Source: Sandaracinobacteroides sp031425455 (GTDB lineage Bacteria > Pseudomonadota > Alphaproteobacteria > Sphingomonadales > Sphingomonadaceae). From it: a stretch of 19,549 nt of DNA. Location of the stretch: assembly GCA_031425455.1 (NCBI GenBank), contig JANPJJ010000023.1:1-19549 (forward strand), read 5' to 3'. The translations under genes and the position numbers were made by a program. Below the pieces are notes generated by a model, which ran no database searches, had not been told where the DNA came from, and worked only from the letters and a program-made list of their open reading frames with translations. Below, one piece after another: positions 8,559 through 19,261 of this stretch. The first letter of the stretch is position 1. Each line of letters opens with the position of its first letter.

Positions 8559-8819
8559 TCAGCGGCCGATGCGGACGTTGATCACCGGGTCGAACTGTTC
8601 GCGGATATCGAACGGATGGCCGGACAGGCAGGGCAGGCAACCGCGCGGCAGCTTCGCCAGCACCCCTTCGTCGATCTTGGAGAGCGCCTTGAACACGTCG
8701 ACGAGGCGCGCGCCCTGCGGAACCATGATCTGCACCGCGCCCGTCTTCTTGTTGAATGCCATGGTGGCTTCACCCGAGACTGCCACCGCAGTTGCACCGG
8801 CCTTGGCTTTGGTCGCCAT
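8559..8819 (-). CDS. Small peptide with C-x2-C-x-S-G motif, probable RiPP precursor
   Basis: 86 residues. The first 60 look like a structured leader (residues 9-46 alternate strand-like and helix-like segments) and are free of Cys. The tail carries LPRGCLPCLSGHPFDI (58-72; Cys61, Cys64, Ser66-Gly67-His68) and ends NVRIGR. The gene stands directly before a DUF692 oxidase and its partner, where precursor peptides of MNIO pathways are found. The ATG at 8819 has AAGGAG eight nt upstream and is preferred over a GTG at 8828. There is no signal peptide and no DUF2282-type repeated Cys motif, so it is not an ordinary bufferin precursor. The precursor role and the core position are inferences from context. 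Confidence 0.75.
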   Translation of the reverse strand: MATKAKAGATAVAVSGEATMAFNKKTGAVQIMVPQGARLVDVFKALSKIDEGVLAKLPRGCLPCLSGHPFDIREQFDPVINVRIGR

Positions 8820-8836
8820 CTGCCCCACTCCTTCGA

Positions 8837-8859
8837 AACGGCGCCTTGCCGGCGCCGTT
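8837..8859 (-). promoter_or_regulatory. 5' leader hairpin before the peptide gene
   Basis: AACGGCGCC (8837-8845), loop TTGCC, GGCGCCGTT (8851-8859) form a perfect 9-bp GC-rich stem. On the minus strand it is followed by TTCGAAGGAG, so its base is about 5 nt from the Shine-Dalgarno of the peptide gene. It could end the upstream glt transcript, or protect or control the leader of the peptide transcript. Confidence 0.5.
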
Positions 8860-8863
8860 AACC

Positions 8864-8892
8864 ATGCTGCGCCCGGTGCCGGTGTGAGTCAA
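8864..8892 (-). promoter_or_regulatory. Candidate sigma-70-type promoter of the peptide/MNIO unit
   Basis: On the minus strand TTGACT (8892-8887) is followed after 17 nt by CAGCAT (8869-8864). The -35 matches the consensus in five of six bases; the -10 matches only three. The start point would be near 8857, at the 5' edge of the leader hairpin. It lies in the gap just after the MmcQ/YjbR stop codon. Confidence 0.4.
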
Positions 8893-8919
8893 TATGTCGC
8901 AGCCGTGACAGCAGCCGGG

Positions 8920-9284
8920 TCAGCTTTCGCCGGGCGGCCCCAGCCCCTTCACCAGCGTCTTCGGCGCAATCGCCCGGTAACTTTCGTCGATCCAGCCCGG
9001 CAGCAGGTCGCAGTCGAAAACGGTATCGGGAAGCAGGTGGCAGGTCACCCATCCGGACTTGCCGAGCCCGTAGCGGCTGGGCGTGCAGCAATCGAACATG
9101 AGGGCAAACTCGTGCGAGGCCGGCAACTTGACGCCCAGGCTCAGCCCGCCTTCCCAATTCGAGAGGAACAGGAAGATCTTCTTCCTCACCTTCACCACCC
9201 GCTGGCCCCAGGGGAACTCCTCGACCGCGTCGGGATAGCCGAGCGCCACCGTGCGCAGCCGGCCTCCCAGCGGGTCGAGGTCGA

Positions 9285-9288
<4 letters not shown>
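8920..9288 (-). CDS. MmcQ/YjbR family protein
   Basis: 122 residues. The pattern LGYPDAVEEFPWGQ...VVKVRKKIFLFL, then LGVKLPASHE, then YGLGKSGWVTCHL and a final DESYRAIAPKTL helix is typical of the MmcQ/YjbR family. These are small cytoplasmic proteins with a CyaY-like fold. They are often annotated as DNA-binding, though their cellular role is poorly defined. The ATG at 9288 overlaps the gltB stop as ATGA, making this the last gene of the glt unit. The longer open frame reaching 10380 is a shadow inside gltB. Confidence 0.85.
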
Positions 9289-13801
<4,513 letters not shown>

Positions 13802-13805
<4 letters not shown>

Positions 13806-14269
13806 GCGATTGGCCTCGTCTCGAGATGGCGGATCACGGCGGTTGCGGTCTGTCGCAGCACCCCGGCTGCCCGGCAGGCCTCGGCAAGACGGTCGAACTG
13901 CTCGTCCCGACCGACCGGATATTCATGGGCCAGCCGGTTGCGCAGGCGCACGATCGTCATCCACGCCTCGGCATCGTCCACCAGGCCCCGCTTCTCCATC
14001 CGGTTGGCGATGTCGCGGTTGTAAAGCTCCGACGTGTCCACGCCATCGGCGCGCAAGAGCGTGCGGAACAGCCGCATCAGCACATCCTCCAGCTGCTCCA
14101 CGCGCTTCAGAAGCGCGGTCGATGCCGTTCGCTCGAGGGCGCCCATCGTGGCCATGGCATCCGCGTCAGCCGGCAACGCCCCCATCAGATCCAGCGCCTC
14201 GCCGAGCCCGATGACGAGCGCGTGCGTCCGGGCCAGCAGCGCTCGCGCAATCTCGCCCTCCGGGCTCAC
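13802..14269 (-). CDS. hepT: HepT-like HEPN ribonuclease toxin
   Basis: 155 residues from a GTG start, helical throughout. It carries the HEPN RNase signature R-x4-H-x-Y as RNRLAHEY (Arg110, His115, Tyr117). In studied MntA/HepT pairs this motif is the RNase active site, and the Tyr is AMPylated by MntA to silence the toxin. GTG at 14269 overlaps the mntA stop as GTGA, and the gene's own stop overlaps the gltB start as ATGA. There is no ATG nearby that keeps the N-terminal helix. The toxin function is inferred from family motifs and from pairing with an MNT-fold gene. It could instead be a non-toxic HI0074-type nucleotidyltransferase partner. Confidence 0.8.
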
Positions 14270-14595
14270 AGCCGAACCCCGTCCCGAAGCGCGATGCGAG
14301 CGAAAGGCCCCGGCGTTTGCCCACGCTCGGTGAAGATCTTGTCGATGCGCTGGCGATCCAGCGTCTGGAACAGCAGCTCCTCGAACTGCTCCACGGCCCC
14401 ATCGCACGCGGCGCCGGGCGCGACCTCGAAATGCAGGTCGATGTCGCCGCCGCGCCCCGTCGGCCGCGCCCGGCTGCCGAACAGGTGGACGACCACATCC
14501 GCGCCGAATGCGGCGCGCGCCGCCGCCAGGATGGCGTCGGCTTCGGCAGCCCGCAGCCGGACCGCGGGCGAGGCAAGGTCCGCCGTCGACATCAT
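14266..14595 (-). CDS. mntA: MntA-like minimal nucleotidyltransferase antitoxin
   Basis: 109 residues. It carries the MNT nucleotidyltransferase motif HLFGSRARPTGRGGDIDLHF, with Gly40-Ser41 and the metal-binding Asp51 and Asp53. The spacing between GS and the first Asp is nine residues, one fewer than the usual GS-x10-D-x-D. Characterised homologues transfer AMP to the Tyr of the partner HepT. The start has tandem ATG codons (14595 and 14592) with only a weak ribosome site. The 17 bp upstream is an almost exact copy of the start region (see the repeat entry). The gene overlaps hepT by 4 nt as GTGA, so antitoxin and toxin should be co-translated. Confidence 0.82.
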   Translation of the reverse strand: MMSTADLASPAVRLRAAEADAILAAARAAFGADVVVHLFGSRARPTGRGGDIDLHFEVAPGAACDGAVEQFEELLFQTLDRQRIDKIFTERGQTPGPFARIALRDGVRL

Positions 14596-14616
14596 CTGCC
14601 CGTCGACATCATTTGC
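14583..14616 (-). repeat. 17-bp tandem duplication at the mntA start
   Basis: CCGTCGACATCATCTGC (14583-14599) and CCGTCGACATCATTTGC (14600-14616) are adjacent copies differing at one base. On the minus strand each contains ATGATGTCGACGG. The upstream copy overlaps the DUF2059 stop (ATGA at 14612-14609) and now starts only a 6-codon frame that ends at a TGA overlapping the real mntA start. The downstream copy supplies the mntA start codons. Confidence 0.9.
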
Positions 14617-15172
14617 CCGGGGGCGCCGGCATGATCTTACGCAGTTCGGCCTGGATCTTGGGCGCCAGTGCCTTCTGCGCCGCCTGCAGCCGCGGCCCGA
14701 CCTTGGCCGCTACCGCGCGGTTCACTTCCTGCGCGATCTGCGGCTGGGTGCGAAGCAGCTTCGAGCCCGCCGGCGTGCGATAGAAGGCAGCGATCGCCTT
14801 CAGCTCCTCGGCGGTGAAAGCCCGGGCATAGGCCGAGATCGCCGTCTGGCGCGACAGCGTCTGCGATTCCTGCATCAGCGGCCCCAGCGCGTCCGCCTGC
14901 ATGCCGCCCATCCGGGCGACCGCGGCGTTGAACGAGGGCTGGTTCTTCGCCGCTTCGGTGCGGAAGGCGGCGTTGTTCTGCAGCATCGCCCGTACCATCT
15001 GGCCCTCGCGCACCGCCTTCACTTCGGCGGCGAGGCCGGCGCGGCTGCGGTCGGGCGGCGTCACCATATCGACAAGGGCGGTGGCCGCCGCCGTGGCCTC
15101 GGGGGTTTGCGCCGCGACCGGCGCTGCCAGCATCAGGGCGGGGATCAGGATCGGGAGAAGAGGTGCACGCAT
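14609..15172 (-). CDS. Secreted DUF2059-type protein
   Basis: 187 residues with a signal peptide (start MRAPLLPILIPALMLAAPVAA, predicted cut after AAPVAAQ). The mature protein is helical with the pattern FTAEELKAIAAFYRTPAGSKLL, typical of the DUF2059 domain. These are periplasmic proteins of unknown role. The ATG at 15172 overlaps the gltD stop by one base (TGATG), so it belongs to the glt unit. The open frame further upstream to 15712 lies inside gltD and is not used. The function cannot be read from the sequence. Confidence 0.85.
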   Translation of the reverse strand: MRAPLLPILIPALMLAAPVAAQTPEATAAATALVDMVTPPDRSRAGLAAEVKAVREGQMVRAMLQNNAAFRTEAAKNQPSFNAAVARMGGMQADALGPLMQESQTLSRQTAISAYARAFTAEELKAIAAFYRTPAGSKLLRTQPQIAQEVNRAVAAKVGPRLQAAQKALAPKIQAELRKIMPAPPGK

Positions 15173-16626
15173 CAGGCTGCCTTTCTGGGCTGTTGCACGG
15201 CCTGCTCCCGGAGCCAGGCGTGCATGGCGTCTGCCACGTCGCGCCCTTCCCGGATCGCCCAGACCACAAGGCTGGCGCCGCGGACGATGTCCCCCGCAGC
15301 AAACACGCCGGCCAGGCTGGTGGCAAGGGTCGCGGGCTCGGCCCGAAGCGTTCCCCAGCGAGTCGTCGCAAGTTCCGGGGCCTGGAACGCAGCGCGCAGG
15401 TCCTCCGGATCGAACCCGAGCGCCTCGATCACCAGGTCGGCGGGCAGCAGGAAGTCGCTCGCCGGCTCGGGCTCGGGCGAGCGCCGCCCGCTGGCATCCA
15501 TCGCCCCCAGCCGCATCCGGCTCGCCGCAACCGACGCCACATGGCCGCCCGGGCCCGGCTGGAACGCGGTGGGCGCCGCCAGCCACTCGAACGTCACGCC
15601 TTCCTCCTCGGCATGCTGCACCTCGCGCTTGGACCCCGGCATGTTGGCCCGATCCCGGCGGTACAGGCAGGTCACCGACCGGGCGCCCTGGCGAACCGCC
15701 GTCCGCACGCAATCCATCGCGGTGTCACCCCCGCCAACCACGACCACATCGCGGCCGGCTGCATTCAGCACGCCGGTATCGAACGCCGGCACCTCGTCGC
15801 CGAAGCCCTTGCGGTTCGACGCCACGAGATAATCGAGCGCCCGGACCACGCCGGGAAGATCCGCCCCCGACAGCCCGGTCTCGCGGGCCTTGTACACGCC
15901 GGTTGCCAGCAACAGCGCATCATGCCGGGCGCGAAGCTCGGCAAAGTCGATACCGCGGCCCACCTCGGTGTTCAGATGCAGGCGCACGCCACCCGCCAGC
16001 AGCCGCTCCACCCGGCGCGCCACCACATGCTTCTCCAGCTTGAACCCGGGGATGCCATAGGTCAGCAGCCCGCCGGCGCGGTCGTGCCGATCATAGACAT
16101 GCACATCATAGCCGCGCACCCGAAGCAGCTCGGCGGCCGTCAGCCCGGCCGGCCCGGCGCCGACAATCCCGACCGACTGCCCCGAACGATCGGCGACGGG
16201 CACCAGCGGCTCGACCCACCCCTCGGCCCAGGCCGTGTCGGTGATGAACTTCTCGACCGAGCCGATGGTGACTGCACCATGGCCCGACTGCTCGATCACG
16301 CAATTGCCCTCGCACAGCCGGTCCTGCGGGCAGATGCGGCCGCAGATCTCGGGCATGGTCGAAGTCGCGTTCGACAGTTCATAGGCCTCCCGCAGCCGGC
16401 CTTCCGCCGCCAGCTTAAGCCAGTCCGGGATATGGTTCTGCAATGGGCAATGCACCTGGCAGAACGGCACGCCGCATTGCGAGCAGCGCGACGCCTGCTC
16501 CTCGGCCTTCGCCAGCAGGAAACCGGGGCTGATTTCGGCGAAGTCGTTCGCCCGGGCATCGGCAGCCCGCTTGGCCGGAAACGCCTGGTCGACAGCTATG
16601 AAGCTCAACATGCGCGAAGTTGCCAC
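15172..16626 (-). CDS. gltD: Glutamate synthase (NADPH) small (beta) subunit
   Basis: 484 residues. It takes electrons from NADPH through FAD and iron-sulfur centres to GltB. The N-terminal domain has two Cys sets, Cys48-51-56-60 (CSQCGVPFCQVHC) and Cys95-99-105-109 (CGRICPQDRLCEGNC), for two 4Fe-4S clusters. The FAD site GAGPAG is at 156-161, and a second dinucleotide site GGGDTAMD follows near residue 300. The C-terminal GVFAAGDIVRGASLVVWAI closes the FAD domain. The likely start is GTG at 16626 (MATSRMLSFI); ATG at codon 6 is an alternative. It is the first gene of the glt unit and lies about 150 nt from the uppP stop. Confidence 0.96.
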   Translation of the reverse strand: MATSRMLSFIAVDQAFPAKRAADARANDFAEISPGFLLAKAEEQASRCSQCGVPFCQVHCPLQNHIPDWLKLAAEGRLREAYELSNATSTMPEICGRICPQDRLCEGNCVIEQSGHGAVTIGSVEKFITDTAWAEGWVEPLVPVADRSGQSVGIVGAGPAGLTAAELLRVRGYDVHVYDRHDRAGGLLTYGIPGFKLEKHVVARRVERLLAGGVRLHLNTEVGRGIDFAELRARHDALLLATGVYKARETGLSGADLPGVVRALDYLVASNRKGFGDEVPAFDTGVLNAAGRDVVVVGGGDTAMDCVRTAVRQGARSVTCLYRRDRANMPGSKREVQHAEEEGVTFEWLAAPTAFQPGPGGHVASVAASRMRLGAMDASGRRSPEPEPASDFLLPADLVIEALGFDPEDLRAAFQAPELATTRWGTLRAEPATLATSLAGVFAAGDIVRGASLVVWAIREGRDVADAMHAWLREQAVQQPRKAA

Positions 16627-16779
16627 CTACTGCCCCCGACGATGATTCGGCGTGCCCTTACCATCGAAAAGCTTGGCGATCCAGTCATTAGGGCAGCTCT
16701 ACTGACCCAAGATCGCTGACACGCCTTGAAATCAATGTCGTACGTGAGGGCGAAGCTGGCAAATAGTTCCGTTACGAGA
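16627..16779 (-). promoter_or_regulatory. Intergenic region upstream of gltD
   Basis: These 153 nt between the uppP stop and the gltD start are richer in A+T than the flanking genes and must hold the promoter of the glt unit if it is not transcribed from uppP. Weak -35-like hexamers (TTGATT, TTGCCA on the minus strand) are present without a convincing -10. I see no clear riboswitch or strong terminator. Confidence 0.3.
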
Positions 16780-17589
16780 CTATCTCGATAGAAGCCATAC
16801 CAGCGCCACGCTGCCGAGCCCGATCCTGTACCAGGCAAAGGGGGCGAAGCCGTGCCGCGCCACGAACCCGACCAGCCAGCGCACCACCAGCAAGGCCGAC
16901 AGGAACGCCGTGGTGAAGCCGATCGCGATCAGCCCCAGGTCGTCGGCCGTCAGCAGGTCGCGCTCCTTGTAGAGCGCATAGACAGTCGCCGCCGCCATGG
17001 TCGGCACCGCCAGGAAGAAGCTGAACTCGGCCGCCGTCTGGCGGTCCAGCCCCCTCAGCAGCCCGCCCATGATGGTTGCGCCGGATCGCGACACGCCGGG
17101 CACCATCGCCAGGCACTGCACCACGCCGACGATCGCCGCCGTCCGCCACGGCATCGTCTCGACGCTGCCCTCGGCCCGGGGCGTCACCAGCCGCTCGATC
17201 AGGAGGATGGCGACCCCGCCTGCAATCAGGGCGACCGCCACGGTCATCGGGCTTTCCAGCAGCGCGCGGATGGCCGAATAGGCGAACAGGCCGACCACCA
17301 GCGCCGGCAGGAAGCCCAGCAGGATGTTGCGGGTGAAGGCGATCGCGCCCGGCTCCCGTGCCAAAAGCCCGGCCGCCACGCCCCAGAACCGCTGGCGATA
17401 GGCGACCAGCACCGCCAGGATCGCCCCCATCTGGATTGCGATCTTGAACGCCACCGACCCTTCGCCGGTGAAGCCGATCAGCTCAGAGGCGAGGATGAGG
17501 TGCCCCGTGGAGGACACCGGCAGAAACTCGGTCAGGCCCTCGAGCAGGCCCAGCAGAACGGCCTGCCAGAGGGAAGCATCGGTGGTCAC
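16780..17589 (-). CDS. uppP: Undecaprenyl-diphosphatase
   Basis: 269 residues, an integral inner-membrane protein with about eight hydrophobic segments. It dephosphorylates undecaprenyl diphosphate to recycle the lipid carrier of cell-wall and surface-polysaccharide synthesis. The signature EGLTEFLPVSSTGHL places Glu17, Glu21 and His30 at the expected catalytic positions. PGVSRSGAT (164-172, Arg168) is the second active-site motif. This numbering supports the GTG start at 17589, which overlaps the stop of the upstream reductase-like gene as GTGA. The open frame extending to 17892 is a shadow of that gene. Confidence 0.96.
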   Translation of the reverse strand: MTTDASLWQAVLLGLLEGLTEFLPVSSTGHLILASELIGFTGEGSVAFKIAIQMGAILAVLVAYRQRFWGVAAGLLAREPGAIAFTRNILLGFLPALVVGLFAYSAIRALLESPMTVAVALIAGGVAILLIERLVTPRAEGSVETMPWRTAAIVGVVQCLAMVPGVSRSGATIMGGLLRGLDRQTAAEFSFFLAVPTMAAATVYALYKERDLLTADDLGLIAIGFTTAFLSALLVVRWLVGFVARHGFAPFAWYRIGLGSVALVWLLSR

Positions 17590-18551
17590 TGGCCGGCGAA
17601 CCGCCCGCCGGTCCGGAACCGCGCCAGCCAGGTCGGCGCGACGGTGCCGATGGGCGTCGGATCGATGCCCAGCGCTGCCAGCCCGGGAAGCTCGCCGGAC
17701 GCCACATTGTCGCGTTTCAGCATCAGATACTGGTCTTTCGTGAGCGGCGCGCCGGGCAGGAACCCGGCGCCGGCCAGCAGCCGGGCGCCGACATCGGGCA
17801 GGTCGACCAGCGGCTTCGACTGCCCGGTCTCGCGCGCGATGAACGCCATGATCTGCCGCATGCTCATCACTTCGGGGCCGCCCAGCTCCCACACGCCACC
17901 CTGCTGGCCGGCGAGCAGCCTCTCGACAACGGCCAGCACGGCCGCTGCCACATCGCCGACATAGACCGGCTGGAACCGGGTTTGGGGCGCGATCACCGGG
18001 ATCACCGGGGCCGCCGAGATCAGCCCGGCAAAGCGGTTGGTGAAGCCGTCGTCGGCGCCGAACACCAGGCTGGGCCGGACGATGGCCGCCGCCGGAAATG
18101 CAGCCCGAACGGCAGCCTCGCCCTCGCCCTTGGTCCGCCCATAGGCGGACGCACTGGCGGGATCCGCCCCGATCGCGGACATATGGACATAGGCACGCAC
18201 GCCCTGCCGCGCCGCTGCTGCCGCCGCGGCGCCGGCCCCGCGCGCCTGCACCTCGGCAAAGCCCTGGCCCGACTTCTCGTCCAGGATGCCCACCAGGTTG
18301 ATCGCAGCATCGGCCCCGGCAAGTCCCGCCAAAAGGCTGGAGGGCACCCGCACATCGCCGCGAACGGCGGCGATCTGCCCCACGTCGCCCAGCGGCCGAA
18401 GCCGCTCGGCATGGGCCGGATTGCGGCAGACGATCCGCACCCGCCAGCCGGCCCGGGCGTAGCTTTCGGTCAGCGCCCGGCCGATAAAGCCGGCGCCGCC
18501 CACCAAGGCGACAAGCCCGGGGGAAGCCGACGATTGCATGGGGATGTTCAT
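17586..18551 (-). CDS. NDUFA9-type NAD(P)-binding protein (atypical SDR)
   Basis: 321 residues. The Rossmann motif GGAGFIG is at 18-24 and YGRTK (Tyr137, Lys141) is in the SDR catalytic position. Blocks such as NLVGIL, VRPSLVFGADDGFTNRF and PVYVGDVAAAV match the complex I NDUFA9 subunit family found in many alphaproteobacteria. Its role there may be in complex I assembly or quinone metabolism. The ATG at 18551 lies behind GAGGCGG; the frame is open to 19058 but crosses the antisense of the tRNA. It is translationally coupled to uppP through a 4-nt overlap. Confidence 0.9.
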   Translation of the reverse strand: MNIPMQSSASPGLVALVGGAGFIGRALTESYARAGWRVRIVCRNPAHAERLRPLGDVGQIAAVRGDVRVPSSLLAGLAGADAAINLVGILDEKSGQGFAEVQARGAGAAAAAAARQGVRAYVHMSAIGADPASASAYGRTKGEGEAAVRAAFPAAAIVRPSLVFGADDGFTNRFAGLISAAPVIPVIAPQTRFQPVYVGDVAAAVLAVVERLLAGQQGGVWELGGPEVMSMRQIMAFIARETGQSKPLVDLPDVGARLLAGAGFLPGAPLTKDQYLMLKRDNVASGELPGLAALGIDPTPIGTVAPTWLARFRTGGRFAGQ

Positions 18552-18581
18552 GGCGCCGCCTCTAGCGGGACTTCCCCCCGG

Positions 18582-18628
18582 TTGACAATCAGCCCGCAGT
18601 TGACATTCGGCCCCCGCCCCCATAACGA
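18582..18628 (+). promoter_or_regulatory. Promoter of tRNA-Leu with duplicated TTGACA
   Basis: A perfect -35 TTGACA (18600-18605) and TAACGA (18623-18628) are separated by 17 nt, about 20 nt before the tRNA. A GC-rich stretch follows, as in stable-RNA promoters. Another TTGACA lies exactly 18 bp upstream (18582-18587) in a partly repeated context (GTTGACA-x-TC-x-GCCC). The -10 is weak. Confidence 0.6.
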
Positions 18629-18648
18629 CCCGCGCTCCGACAGCACCT

Positions 18649-18735
<87 letters not shown>

Positions 18736-18736
18736 C

Positions 18737-18758
18737 GCCGAAGCGGCCGACGATTTTT
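18737..18758 (+). terminator. Weak terminator candidate after tRNA-Leu
   Basis: GCCG-AAG-CGGC (18737-18747) is followed six bases later by TTTTT (18754-18758). The stem has only four base pairs, so it is a minimal candidate. Confidence 0.25.
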
Positions 18759-18769
18759 GCGAAGGAAAA

Positions 18770-18905
18770 ACTCGCGAGTCCGCGAAGGCGCGGCCGGCCT
18801 GCGGCAAGACGGCGAAGCCGATTGCCGACAGGACCGACGAGCGGGCTTTGCCCGCAACCTTCCTTCCTGCCTTTCCCGCGAAGCGGACTCGGCGGCTATG
18901 CCGCC
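18770..18905. repeat. Cluster of nested inverted repeats
   Basis: Visible elements are the palindrome ACTCGCGAGT (18770-18779); the nested hairpin CGGCAA...TTGCCG (18802-18827) enclosing CGGC-GAA-GCCG; GCGGGC-TTT-GCCCGC (18841-18855); and GGCGGC-TAT-GCCGCC (18891-18905). CGAGTCCGC (18775-18783) is complementary to GCGGACTCG (18883-18891) and could close the whole domain. It may be a REP-like element, a structured RNA or a protein-binding region. Confidence 0.6.
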
Positions 18906-18912
18906 AGCCGCA

Positions 18913-18930
18913 TTGTTCCACGTGGAACAA
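18913..18930. promoter_or_regulatory. parS-like centromere site 1
   Basis: TTGTTCCACGTGGAACAA is a perfect 18-bp palindrome. Its inner 16 bp matches the chromosomal ParB-binding consensus TGTTTCACGTGAAACA at 14 positions, and the two changes keep the symmetry. ParB binds such sites to organise and segregate the origin region. Confidence 0.85.
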
Positions 18931-18957
18931 CCGATATGGTTTCCCGGACTCCCCAAA

Positions 18958-18975
18958 TTGTTCCACGTGGAACAA
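18958..18975. promoter_or_regulatory. parS-like centromere site 2
   Basis: This is an identical 18-bp palindrome TTGTTCCACGTGGAACAA, 45 bp (centre to centre) from the first. Two identical sites this close are very unlikely by chance. A half-site CGTGGAACAA follows at 19032-19041. Confidence 0.85.
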
Positions 18976-19182
18976 ACGCCTATAGCTGTTTGATAGCATC
19001 GGCTTAAGACCAACCCAATAACGCAATGACGCGTGGAACAAGCCAAATCCGCCCGCAAAACGCCGTCTCTCGCGTTCTGCCGCCCTCATCGCCTCCACAA
19101 TCTCCACCGTCCGCAGACTGACGGTCACGACCTTCGCACGGATCGGGGGCGCGCGGGCGCGCGCGTTATCGAAACAGCCTGT

Positions 19183-19256
19183 TGTAGGACAGCGATTTTT
19201 CCGGGCTGGCGAACGCGCATCCTCCCGGCGTGGCGCAGGGGAAGCGTGTAGGACAG
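19183..19256. repeat. Pair of TGTAGGACAG direct repeats
   Basis: TGTAGGACAG occurs at 19183-19192 and 19247-19256, 64 bp apart, just downstream of the methyltransferase stop. The role is unknown; they may be part of a 3'-end or regulatory element. Confidence 0.5.
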
Positions 19257-19261
19257 GCGCC

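Larger units (their letters stand above)
18736..19261. other. Gene-free region between tRNA-Leu and the methyltransferase fragment
   Basis: I find no credible protein gene in these 526 bp. The region holds a weak hairpin plus T5 just after the tRNA (18737-18758). It also has a cluster of nested inverted repeats (18770-18905), two parS-like palindromes (18913-18975), a GC alternating tract (19149-19165) and two copies of TGTAGGACAG (19183, 19247). Apparent frames here are caused by the palindromes and by the tRNA antisense. Confidence 0.7.

Noticed and set aside
16605..16838. 77-codon minus-strand frame spanning the uppP-gltD gap
   Set aside because: It overlaps the ends of both genes out of frame, has no good ribosome site and no recognisable pattern.
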